A stretch of 64,000 nt of DNA from Lachnospiraceae bacterium (GTDB lineage: Bacteria > Bacillota > Clostridia > Lachnospirales > Lachnospiraceae): NCBI GenBank assembly GCA_017619295.1, contig JAFZSQ010000084.1, positions 22,683 through 86,682 of the forward strand. The letters run 5' to 3'. Each line of letters begins with the position of its first letter. The first letter of the stretch is position 1. The notes under the pieces were generated by a model. It saw nothing but the letters and a program-made list of their open reading frames with translations. It did no database searches and was not told where the DNA came from. Below, piece by piece: positions 43,375-50,512 of the stretch. Both the position numbers and the translations under genes were made by a program.

Positions 43375-44637
43375 TTATGAATTAAGCAAAAACGCGGTTG
43401 CTCCGTGGGCAGGAAGATTAACTGTAAGCTTCTGGGCGTTGCTGACTTTTTCCCCTGTCCAAAGGTCTCTTCCGGATACAGAATCATATATCTCAAGGTC
43501 AGTGAGGGGGAAGGTAATTTCATTATCCTTCTCGCCTGCGTTAAATACTGCAACGTACCATCCGCCATCATCGCAGACTGCTACCCAGAGAATCATCTCC
43601 ACTCCGTTAATCTCTTTCCGCCATACCTGATGAGAATGGCGGGCCTTCTTGTTCATGGCAATGATGTCTTTATTCGTAAGAAGCTTAAATGTCTCGTCAT
43701 CGAGCTTGGTCATCTCTGCCCCAATCATAAGAGGAGATCTGAAGATACTCCAAAGAGTCATCATGGTTTTCTCTTCATCAAAAGAGAAGGCGGTGCGATT
43801 GTCAGGTGAATAGTCCTGCTTGATTGCGCCTACGGGAAGCATATCCGCATCGGGCCAATGACCTGCGCCACAGTGTCCTGCCCAGCGCTCACACCTTTCA
43901 AACATGGCATAGAGAAGATTCCATTCATCCCAGAAATCATCTGTGATACGCCACATATTAGCGGTCTGCTTGTAAAGTTCAGCCTTCTCCGGAAGGGCAG
44001 GCCCGGGAGAGAGACTTAGAATCATGTCTCTTCCACAATTCTTAAGAGCATCGCTCAAAAGAATAAGCTCTTGTTCCTCATGCGGGAGCTCTCTTGCAAT
44101 ATCATCACACTTTATGAAATCAACGCCCCACTCAGCATAGAGCTTAAATATACTCTCATAGTATTCTTTAGCCCCTTCCTTCTCGGGATTAACTCCGTAC
44201 ATATCGGTATTCCAGGCGCAGATGCTGGCAGTTTTCGCCACTTCACGGGCAGTATGCTTACTTCCAAGAATTGCTGTGTTTCTATGCACCGCCTGCCTTG
44301 GAATCCCTCGCATAATATGAATTCCGAACTTAAGCCCCAGAGAGTGTACATACTCTGCCAAAGGTGCAAAGCCCTTTCCGCCTGCTGATGAGGGGAATCT
44401 TTCAGGTGCAGGAATAAGTCTTGAATACTCATCCATGCAAAGCTCCGTGAAGGGTTCATACTCGTGGGTCTTGGCATTTGGTGCACTCCACTGTATGTCC
44501 ACAACCACGTACTCCCATCCATACTGTTTAAGATTCTTAGCCATGTATTCCGCATTGGCTCTTACAATGTCTTCAGTTACAGCTGCACCGTAGCAGTCCC
44601 AGCTGTTCCATCCCATTGGGGGTGTTAATTTGTCCAT
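43375..44637 (-). CDS. Alpha-galactosidase, glycoside hydrolase family 27
   Basis: 420 aa, no signal peptide, so cytoplasmic. The GH27 opening is PPMGWNSWDCYGAAV (6-20). The nucleophile Asp is in VDFIKCDDIAR and the acid/base candidate Asp in WRITDDFWDEW; a beta-sandwich C-terminal domain follows. It would release terminal alpha-galactose from oligosaccharides imported into the cell. The start lies 4 nt after the BRO-N gene stop, an odd partner, and its ribosome site is inside that gene's end. Confidence 0.9.
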   Translation of the reverse strand: MDKLTPPMGWNSWDCYGAAVTEDIVRANAEYMAKNLKQYGWEYVVVDIQWSAPNAKTHEYEPFTELCMDEYSRLIPAPERFPSSAGGKGFAPLAEYVHSLGLKFGIHIMRGIPRQAVHRNTAILGSKHTAREVAKTASICAWNTDMYGVNPEKEGAKEYYESIFKLYAEWGVDFIKCDDIARELPHEEQELILLSDALKNCGRDMILSLSPGPALPEKAELYKQTANMWRITDDFWDEWNLLYAMFERCERWAGHCGAGHWPDADMLPVGAIKQDYSPDNRTAFSFDEEKTMMTLWSIFRSPLMIGAEMTKLDDETFKLLTNKDIIAMNKKARHSHQVWRKEINGVEMILWVAVCDDGGWYVAVFNAGEKDNEITFPLTDLEIYDSVSGRDLWTGEKVSNAQKLTVNLPAHGATAFLLNS

Positions 44638-44641
44638 GTGT

Positions 44642-45517
44642 TTATACCTCTTTCAAATCTTCAGATGAAACTTCTTCTATCATTTTCGTGAAAACAGTAT
44701 TCAATTCCACTGCCTTCTTCTCAGATATCACTGATTTGCCTGTTCGTTCTTCCAAAGCCTTACGTGCTATTCCGGCAACTTCCCCGCCCTTTCTTGCCAC
44801 GTCTACACTCTCCGAAAAGTCTTTCGGATGTTCAACCTTAGAAATATCGGTGGTGGATGTTTCAGCCAGCATGTTTAGTATTAGTTCAGTAGTGGTCATG
44901 TTATCCCTAAGATTCTCTTTCTTAAGGCCCTTAAGATTCTTGTACTGCCTTGTTGTCATTCCTGACCATGCTTTACTTATCTCATCAGTCAGAATCGCGT
45001 ACTCGCTGCCTTTCCTAATACCGCGCTTATCCCACCCATCAGTCAGTTCTTTCCTGACCTGAATGGCTTGCAGGCGTTGGTTAATCCATTCCCTTGAATA
45101 CCCCTTCTTGGCATATGTCTCAAGCGCACGGTCAATTGTGAGCTCAGGATCAATGACTTCCTCCATACGTTCACGCCCAACTCTGGCTAGCCATAATTTA
45201 AGCGGTTCCGCTTTCTTAGATGGAACAGATTGGATAATACGGAACAGTTGCTCCGTGGTCGCCACATCAGTCAGGTATCTCTTTCCATCCTTAGGTGATT
45301 TCATTTTCAGTTGGTTACAATTTGTAACCAACTGGTTTCCCTCTTCAGCCATGCGATTCTTCAAGACTTTCCAATAATTTCTTGCTCCGTCATGGTCCGG
45401 TTGCTCTGTTAGTGCCCCAACAACATCAACTACAGAAAAATACCATTCTTCTTCATCTTCAACCCACGCTGTTCTGATAGGCTGATCCTCAAATAATTGT
45501 ACCTTCTCATTTCCCAT
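44642..45517 (-). CDS. BRO-N domain (phage antirepressor-like) protein
   Basis: 291 aa from ATG 45517 (AAGGGAG upstream). The N-terminal ~110 residues are a BRO-N domain (IRTAWVEDEEEWYFSVVDVV, RNYWKVLKNRM, YLTDVATTEQLFRIIQSVPS). The C-terminal half, from about 130, has the DinD-like/BRO-associated helical stretch with REWINQRLQAIQVRKELTDGW. Such proteins bind DNA or act as antirepressors in phages and also occur alone in chromosomes. No other phage gene is near. It has a TTGAAA-17-TATAAT promoter and runs directly into the alpha-galactosidase gene. Confidence 0.82.
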   Translation of the reverse strand: MGNEKVQLFEDQPIRTAWVEDEEEWYFSVVDVVGALTEQPDHDGARNYWKVLKNRMAEEGNQLVTNCNQLKMKSPKDGKRYLTDVATTEQLFRIIQSVPSKKAEPLKLWLARVGRERMEEVIDPELTIDRALETYAKKGYSREWINQRLQAIQVRKELTDGWDKRGIRKGSEYAILTDEISKAWSGMTTRQYKNLKGLKKENLRDNMTTTELILNMLAETSTTDISKVEHPKDFSESVDVARKGGEVAGIARKALEERTGKSVISEKKAVELNTVFTKMIEEVSSEDLKEV

Positions 45518-45551
45518 ATGTTTGTAACTCCCTTCCAAATATCTATAGCTC

Positions 45552-45580
45552 ATTATAGCAAACATTTGTTCTGTTTTCAA
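45552..45580 (-). promoter_or_regulatory. Promoter of the BRO-N gene
   Basis: TTGAAA (45580-45575), a 17-bp spacer and TATAAT (45557-45552), immediately after the acetyltransferase terminator. Confidence 0.8.
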
Positions 45581-45609
45581 TGGGATGATAAACAAACTTT
45601 TGAAAAAAA

Positions 45610-45646
45610 CAAAACTTGTTTGTTCAAGCTGGACAAACAAGTTTTG
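45610..45646 (-). terminator. Terminator after GNAT gene 1
   Basis: CAAAACTTGTTTGT and its exact complement (45610-45623, 45633-45646), a 14-bp stem, followed on the minus strand by seven T. Confidence 0.9.
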
Positions 45647-45661
45647 ATGTTCTTTTTTTAG

Positions 45662-46147
45662 TTAAACAGTCATTACATATACCTGGCAAGGATTCCATTC
45701 ATCCCACAAGGTTGGGAAGACCTCAAATTCCTTAAATCCAAGTGAAAGATAAAAACGATTGGTTGCATCATACTCGTCGTATCTTCCCATTTGTACGGTT
45801 TTTACCTGAAGGAAAGAATATCCTTTTTTCTTGGCCTCCTCTTTGGCCATCTCAAAAAGTTTCCTCCCGATTCCTTTTCTGTGATACTCCTTCAAAATGC
45901 CCATAACATAGAGTTCTAACGTGTCTTTCCCTGTCTCCTTTAAGCTGATAAATCCAACGGGTTTGTCATTGTCATAGGCGGCATAAAATGGATATGCTGA
46001 ACTCTCCTCAATATATTCTTCCCTGGCCTCCGGAATCCCAAACCACTCGGGAAGAGCTTCTAAAATCAATCTGGAAATCCTCTTTTTCTCTGAGAGTTCA
46101 AGTGTTTCTAAAACTTGCACTGCATCCGATTTTACTGAATCTAACAT
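45662..46147 (-). CDS. GNAT-family N-acetyltransferase 1
   Basis: 161 aa. Start at ATG 46147, seven bases after GGAGG. The acetyl-CoA-binding motif is MGILKEYHRKGIGRKLFEMA, with the beta-bulge strand PVGFISLKETG before it and TNRFYLSLGFKEFEVF at the end. Acceptor unknown. The gene is preceded by a 12-codon leader ORF and a stem-loop, so its translation may be regulated. Confidence 0.85.
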   Translation of the reverse strand: MLDSVKSDAVQVLETLELSEKKRISRLILEALPEWFGIPEAREEYIEESSAYPFYAAYDNDKPVGFISLKETGKDTLELYVMGILKEYHRKGIGRKLFEMAKEEAKKKGYSFLQVKTVQMGRYDEYDATNRFYLSLGFKEFEVFPTLWDEWNPCQVYVMTV

Positions 46148-46169
46148 TTTCAATCCTCCGATTATTTAT

Positions 46170-46197
46170 TGGAGGGTCAAATCTCGTGGGCCCTCCA
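46170..46197 (-). promoter_or_regulatory. Leader stem-loop before GNAT gene 1
   Basis: TGGAGGG (46197-46191) and CCCTCCA (46176-46170) pair around a 14-nt loop. The upstream arm lies in the leader ORF. The CCTCC arm could instead pair with the GGAGG ribosome site of the acetyltransferase gene, so leader translation may switch the structure. Confidence 0.45.
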
Positions 46198-46215
46198 TAC
46201 ACGATTGTTTTTCAT
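46177..46215 (-). CDS. 12-aa leader peptide ORF upstream of GNAT gene 1
   Basis: ATG 46215 follows AGGAGG by seven bases, a very strong site for so short a frame. It encodes MKNNRVWRAHEI, then TGA. The stop falls in the loop of the stem-loop described at 46170-46197, ~30 nt before the acetyltransferase start. It resembles the attenuator leader peptides of antibiotic-response genes; the function is inferred. Confidence 0.45.
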   Translation of the reverse strand: MKNNRVWRAHEI

Positions 46216-46307
46216 ATTAATTCCTCCTTTCCTCATTGATATCTAATCAAAAGCAAAACTGCAATGCATATAATAATCCAAGCATTGTCACTCCGCATTT
46301 GGTCTCA

Positions 46308-46769
46308 TTACAGCAATTCCATATTTATTGACTTCTCGGTAAAACCGCATTTTCTATACATCTCGCGAGCGGCGGCGTTTCTGGCATTTACCTGTAACTC
46401 TATGCCGTCCAGGCCTTCTTCCTCTTTGATGGCCTTAACTTTGTCAAAGAATAAGTGACCGATTCCCTTGCCTCTGTACTCAGCATCGACCGCCATGGAG
46501 TCAATAAAGATAACATTTCTTGTAACTTGTGCAGGATTTTCTATGTGCCTTCTGTCAATTCCAAGCACTCCCACAACTTTACCCTCTGTCTCGGCCACGT
46601 ACATGCTTCCTTTGTCGAGAAGGAATGAATAGTAATCTTCATCGAAGAAATACGGATTATCCTGGTATATGTCAGGTCTCCAATCAACATGAAGTTTCTG
46701 AACCTGATACATTATCTTTGCGACAGCTTCATAATCTCCGGCCACCGCGATTCTTACCGTAAAACCCAT
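46308..46769 (-). CDS. GNAT-family N-acetyltransferase 2
   Basis: 153 aa. N-terminal FTVRIAVAGDYEAVAKIMYQ, acetyl-CoA motif VDAEYRGKGIGHLFFDKVKA, and the C-terminal AREMYRKCGFTEKSINMEL typical of RimI/YjaB-like GNATs. Small-molecule or protein acceptor not identifiable. It lies 55 nt after GNAT 3. Confidence 0.87.
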   Translation of the reverse strand: MGFTVRIAVAGDYEAVAKIMYQVQKLHVDWRPDIYQDNPYFFDEDYYSFLLDKGSMYVAETEGKVVGVLGIDRRHIENPAQVTRNVIFIDSMAVDAEYRGKGIGHLFFDKVKAIKEEEGLDGIELQVNARNAAAREMYRKCGFTEKSINMELL

Positions 46770-46824
46770 TGTTATACCCCTCTCTACTTAATTAGTTTTA
46801 CACTCATTATTTCATCTTCCTCAT

Positions 46825-47340
46825 TTATTCTACTCGATATTCAAAATCAATTAAAGTCATCTTCTCATTAACCGGGTGTTCTTCGCCAACCTGAACAAAT
46901 CCGCATTTCTTGTACAGATGTACATTCCCGGCTTCCTGTTTTATGGTGTCCAGCTTCCAGCACTTTACTTCAGGGTACATCTCAAAGGCCTTCATAATAG
47001 CTACATATCCTATTCCCTGATTCTGGTATTCAGGAAGGATGAACAGTGGACTTATAAAAGATACCTTCTTTTCTTCAGGGTCATTGTGACCAAGATTTAT
47101 TGCTCCGACCCTGGCTCCATCCTTTACGATGAAGTAATACTTTCTATTCGGTCTTTCCGCTCTGAGCCTTACGCGCTCCAGAGTCTCAATAGCGGGTGAG
47201 CCTTCATCATGGTACTTGTCATAAAGTGGCATAAAGCTCTTTATCTGCATCTGGTGTAACTGAGGCAACTCATCCTCTCTGACCTCCTCGAGCTTTATTC
47301 TGCTTACAAGTTCAGATTTACTTTTATCTGTCAAATTCAT
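46825..47340 (-). CDS. GNAT-family N-acetyltransferase 3
   Basis: 171 aa. Start at ATG 47340; GGAGG lies eight bases upstream, so the TTG at 47355 is rejected. Acetyl-CoA motif LPEYQNQGIGYVAIMKA and VHLYKKCGFVQVGEEHPV. The N-terminal ~40 residues are charged. It is first in the row of three GNAT genes and follows the small-peptide unit's terminator. Confidence 0.85.
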   Translation of the reverse strand: MNLTDKSKSELVSRIKLEEVREDELPQLHQMQIKSFMPLYDKYHDEGSPAIETLERVRLRAERPNRKYYFIVKDGARVGAINLGHNDPEEKKVSFISPLFILPEYQNQGIGYVAIMKAFEMYPEVKCWKLDTIKQEAGNVHLYKKCGFVQVGEEHPVNEKMTLIDFEYRVE

Positions 47341-47361
47341 CTCTCCTACCTCCAAGTATAC

Positions 47362-47397
47362 AAAAAGGCCTTATCAAACACATCGCTTGATAAGGCC
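47362..47397 (-). terminator. Terminator of the small-peptide unit
   Basis: GGCCTTATCAA and TTGATAAGGCC (47367-47377, 47387-47397) with a 9-nt loop, then TTTTT on the minus strand. Confidence 0.88.
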
Positions 47398-47438
47398 ATA
47401 ATATACATCTATGTCTTTCCTGTGTTACGGATTAATCA

Positions 47439-47537
47439 CTAACATGACCTCATCAAGTATGCAAAATCAGACCCCTGAATGTGATAATACACGGGCTTGT
47501 AATTAAGCATATTATTGTTGAGATTACGCTTAGTCAT
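47439..47537 (-). CDS. 32-aa peptide in its own transcription unit
   Basis: ATG 47537 follows AAAGGATG; the frame encodes MTKRNLNNNMLNYKPVYYHI..., Tyr- and Asn-rich, ending in SC before TAG. There is no signal peptide or transmembrane helix. A near-consensus promoter (47604-47576) and a strong terminator (47397-47362) bracket it with no other gene inside, giving a transcript of about 200 nt. It could be a small protein, a peptide precursor or an sRNA with a chance ORF. No homologue is recognised. Confidence 0.55.
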   Translation of the reverse strand: MTKRNLNNNMLNYKPVYYHIQGSDFAYLMRSC

Positions 47538-47575
47538 GTTTACATCCTTTCTCACACAATGAAAAGTTATGTCTG

Positions 47576-47604
47576 AGTATAATAGGAGAATTAGTTCTTG
47601 TCAA
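47576..47604 (-). promoter_or_regulatory. Promoter of the small-peptide unit
   Basis: TTGACA (47604-47599), a 17-bp spacer and TATACT (47581-47576), among the best sigma-A matches in the window. Confidence 0.85.
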
Positions 47605-47621
47605 CACTAATATTTTGAATC

Positions 47622-49175
47622 TTATGCCATCTCTTTAACACTGTCGAACTCTTCCTGAATTTCCTTTTCAGGCTTCTCTGTTACAAGGCTTACGACAACA
47701 ATAGCGATAATACCAATAAGGAATGCAGGCGCAAGTTCGTAAAGATCCCATACACCGCCCATGGGTCTTACAAGGTATTTCCAGATGAATACCATAGCAC
47801 CACCGGCAACCATACCTGCCATAGCACCATATTTGTTGGTACGCTTCCAGTAAAGGGACAGAATCATGATGGGTCCGAATACTGCACCGAAGCCTGCCCA
47901 TGCGAAGGATACGATTCCAAAGATGGAGCTGTCAGGGTTCCATGCAATCAAAACACCGAATACCGCTACCGCAATAAGTGTTGCTCTTGCTGTAATCATT
48001 GCAGCTCTCTCGGAAAGCTTAACTCCGAAGGTCTGCTGAATGATGTTCTCGGAAACTGATGATGATGCGGCAATAAGCTGTGAGTCTGCAGTTGACATTG
48101 TGGAAGCAAGGATACCTGCCAATACAAGACCTGCCACCAAAGCAAGAATAAATCCGTTCTCACTGATCTTTCCTGCAAGAACAACGATAAGTGTCTCTGC
48201 TGTAGATGAGCTTCCGGGATTTGCAGGATCAACAAGGCTTGCAATAGCACCGGTCTGTGTCAAAGCTCTTCCCACAACTCCGAGGAATACTGCAATACCA
48301 AGAGATACAACAACCCAAACTGAAGCGATTCTTCTTGAAAGTTTAAGTTCTCCGGCTTTTCTTACAGCCATGAATCTAAGAAGAATGTGAGGCATTCCAA
48401 AATAGCCTAAGCCCCAGCAGAACATAGTAACTTTATTAAAGAATCCGTAAGGAGATGCCGCATTTGCCGCATTGTCATAGGTTGCACTTACGTTTAAGAA
48501 TCCGGGAAGTGCATTGGCATTTGAGATAACTGCCCCTAAGCCGCCTGCATGTGAAACACCGTAGCCAAGCACAAACAATAAAGCCAATGTCATAACGATT
48601 GACTGAATGAAGTCAGTCTTTGAGGCTGCAAGGAAACCACCTGTGGTTGTATAACCCACGATGATAACTGCTGAAACTATCATTGCAAGCTGATAATTTA
48701 CACCAAACAATGAAGAGAAAAGTTTTCCGCAGGCAGAGAAACCTGATGCTGTATAGGGCACGAAGAAAATCAGAATGAAGATTGCGCCTACACACAAGGT
48801 AATGTTGCTTTTGTCACGGAATCTCTTCTTAAAGTAATCAGGAATTGTGATGGCATCAAGCTTCTCTGTATAATTACGAAGTCTTTTTGCCACCAAAAGC
48901 CAGTTGAGATAAGTTCCCACAATAAGGCCTACTGCAGTCCAGCCCGCATCTGCAATACCCGTAAGATATGCAAGACCGGGAACGCCCATAAGAAGATATG
49001 AGCTCATGTCGGATGCTTCGGCACTCATGGCTGTTACAAGGGGGCCAAGTTTTCTTCCGCCAAGGTAGAAGTCCTTAACGTCGTTAGTGTCCTTGGAACT
49101 GATGAATCCTACCAATAACATCATGGCAAGATATACGAGAATAGAAATTACGATACCGATTTGAGCACTTGTCAT
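47622..49175 (-). CDS. putP: Sodium/proline symporter
   Basis: 517 aa, SSS family with 13 predicted helices. Family blocks include LGGRKLGPLVTAMSAEASDMS and SSYLLMGVPGLAYLTG near residues 40-70, plus ILASTMSTADSQLIAASSS, which carries sodium-site serines. The length and the SAEASDMSSYLLMG pattern are those of PutP. Imports proline with Na+. It is monocistronic with a promoter at 49247-49219; no terminator hairpin was seen between its stop and the strong promoter at 47604. Confidence 0.93.
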   Translation of the reverse strand: MTSAQIGIVISILVYLAMMLLVGFISSKDTNDVKDFYLGGRKLGPLVTAMSAEASDMSSYLLMGVPGLAYLTGIADAGWTAVGLIVGTYLNWLLVAKRLRNYTEKLDAITIPDYFKKRFRDKSNITLCVGAIFILIFFVPYTASGFSACGKLFSSLFGVNYQLAMIVSAVIIVGYTTTGGFLAASKTDFIQSIVMTLALLFVLGYGVSHAGGLGAVISNANALPGFLNVSATYDNAANAASPYGFFNKVTMFCWGLGYFGMPHILLRFMAVRKAGELKLSRRIASVWVVVSLGIAVFLGVVGRALTQTGAIASLVDPANPGSSSTAETLIVVLAGKISENGFILALVAGLVLAGILASTMSTADSQLIAASSSVSENIIQQTFGVKLSERAAMITARATLIAVAVFGVLIAWNPDSSIFGIVSFAWAGFGAVFGPIMILSLYWKRTNKYGAMAGMVAGGAMVFIWKYLVRPMGGVWDLYELAPAFLIGIIAIVVVSLVTEKPEKEIQEEFDSVKEMA

Positions 49176-49218
49176 ATTTTTTCCCTCTTTCCAAAATTTA
49201 ATCGATAAACTCTTTGTC

Positions 49219-49247
49219 AGTTTACCATATTAAAGTGTGTAAGTAAA
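49219..49247 (-). promoter_or_regulatory. putP promoter
   Basis: TTTACT (49247-49242), a 17-bp spacer and TAAACT (49224-49219), ~45 nt before the start. Confidence 0.6.
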
Positions 49248-49272
49248 GAGGCGAGTGTATAATTATTTACAT

Positions 49273-49301
49273 CAAAAAACCCCCGAAGAAATTCGGGGGT
49301 T
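49273..49301 (-). terminator. Terminator after the BMP-family gene
   Basis: AACCCCCGAA and TTCGGGGGTT arms (49278-49287, 49292-49301), then TTTT on the minus strand. Confidence 0.9.
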
Positions 49302-49318
49302 AATCTTTTTAAATATCT

Positions 49319-50512
49319 TTATTGAACGATTGTAATAATATCCGAAAGGATATAGTGGAAAGTAGGGTAAGAGGTTTTTTCATTCTCGATATAACCTGTG
49401 TTAAGGTCGCAGGTATCTGACGGAATGGAGGGGTCGGCGCCCTTGTAGTCACCCTTGAAGACAAAGTCCACGTTGCCTTTCTTAAAGCGCTCGATGGCAC
49501 TGTTCATGGCTTCCTCGGTTCCCGGTGCAGCATTCTGCTGATTCAGGTCAACCATCTCAACCCATCCCTTTTCAAAGCCGGCTGAAACATCCGTACCATG
49601 AATACGGCCGGTTACCACCTTCTCTATCTTCCTGTTACTCATAATCGCCTCTGCAGCCCCAAGCACATAGGGTTCCCAGCAAACTCTTGAAGTAACAAGA
49701 GATGAACCCGGAGCCACCTCCGACATGCTCTGGTTGTAACCCACAAAGTAAACGGGCCTGGTTTCAATGTCCTCCTCGCAGGCTATGGCAGGGCCGATGG
49801 TGTCGGTATGCTGTGAAATGATTACGCATCCTGCGTCAATGAGGTTCTGTGCTGCACTCTTCTCCTGGGCGTAGCTGCTCCAGGTTTCGGTGTAGCAAAC
49901 CTGCATGGTGGCAGTGGGTACAACAGATCTTACTCCAAGTAAAAATGCGGTATATCCGGAAATGACCTCGGAAGTAGGGAACGCTGCGACAAAGCCGACC
50001 AGCGCCTGATCTTCTGTGATCAGTCCCTCTTTAATCATCTCGTCAATCTTCATGCCTGCGGCGATACCGCTTACATATCTTCCCTGATAAGCTTCGCCCT
50101 TGAATGTATGGTAATTCGCAGGAACGCTCATGCCGTCCATATTCATATATGATGTCTGGCAAAATTCCACATCAGGATACTCTTTGGCAAGTTTTACCAC
50201 AAGGTCGCTGTAGCCGTTAAAGAATATGATATCGCAGCCCTCATCCGCAAACTTTCTCAAGGGCTCCTCCATCTCATCATCCAGCACGTTACTTGCCGTA
50301 ACAATCTCAACCTTCTCTCCGTACTTCTTTTCAAGGGCATCCTTTGCGAGGGAGAAGTTATAGGTATACGGCGTGCTTTCGTCATTGTCGTAGATAAAGC
50401 CAACCTTAAGGCTGTCCCTTCCACCGGTAAGATTAAATAATCTGAAACAAAGAATGAGCAGACCAAGCATGACGATACTGGTCAGTGCACAAACTATATA
50501 AACCCGTTTCAT
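49319..50512 (-). CDS. BMP-family substrate-binding protein (PnrA/BmpA-like)
   Basis: 397 aa. An N-terminal hydrophobic anchor or signal (~1-25; Cys22 is not in a clean lipobox), then the basic-membrane-protein fold beginning KVGFIYDNDESTPYTYNFSL, with CDIIFFNGYS, RYVSGIAAGMK, VGFVAAFPTSEVISGYTAF and GCVIISQHTDT. This family binds nucleosides or related ligands. No ABC ATPase or permease accompanies it; instead it overlaps by 4 nt the end of the ECF-S/propeller/HD-GYP gene, which suggests it delivers ligand to, or signals through, that protein. Confidence 0.88.
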   Translation of the reverse strand: MKRVYIVCALTSIVMLGLLILCFRLFNLTGGRDSLKVGFIYDNDESTPYTYNFSLAKDALEKKYGEKVEIVTASNVLDDEMEEPLRKFADEGCDIIFFNGYSDLVVKLAKEYPDVEFCQTSYMNMDGMSVPANYHTFKGEAYQGRYVSGIAAGMKIDEMIKEGLITEDQALVGFVAAFPTSEVISGYTAFLLGVRSVVPTATMQVCYTETWSSYAQEKSAAQNLIDAGCVIISQHTDTIGPAIACEEDIETRPVYFVGYNQSMSEVAPGSSLVTSRVCWEPYVLGAAEAIMSNRKIEKVVTGRIHGTDVSAGFEKGWVEMVDLNQQNAAPGTEEAMNSAIERFKKGNVDFVFKGDYKGADPSIPSDTCDLNTGYIENEKTSYPTFHYILSDIITIVQ

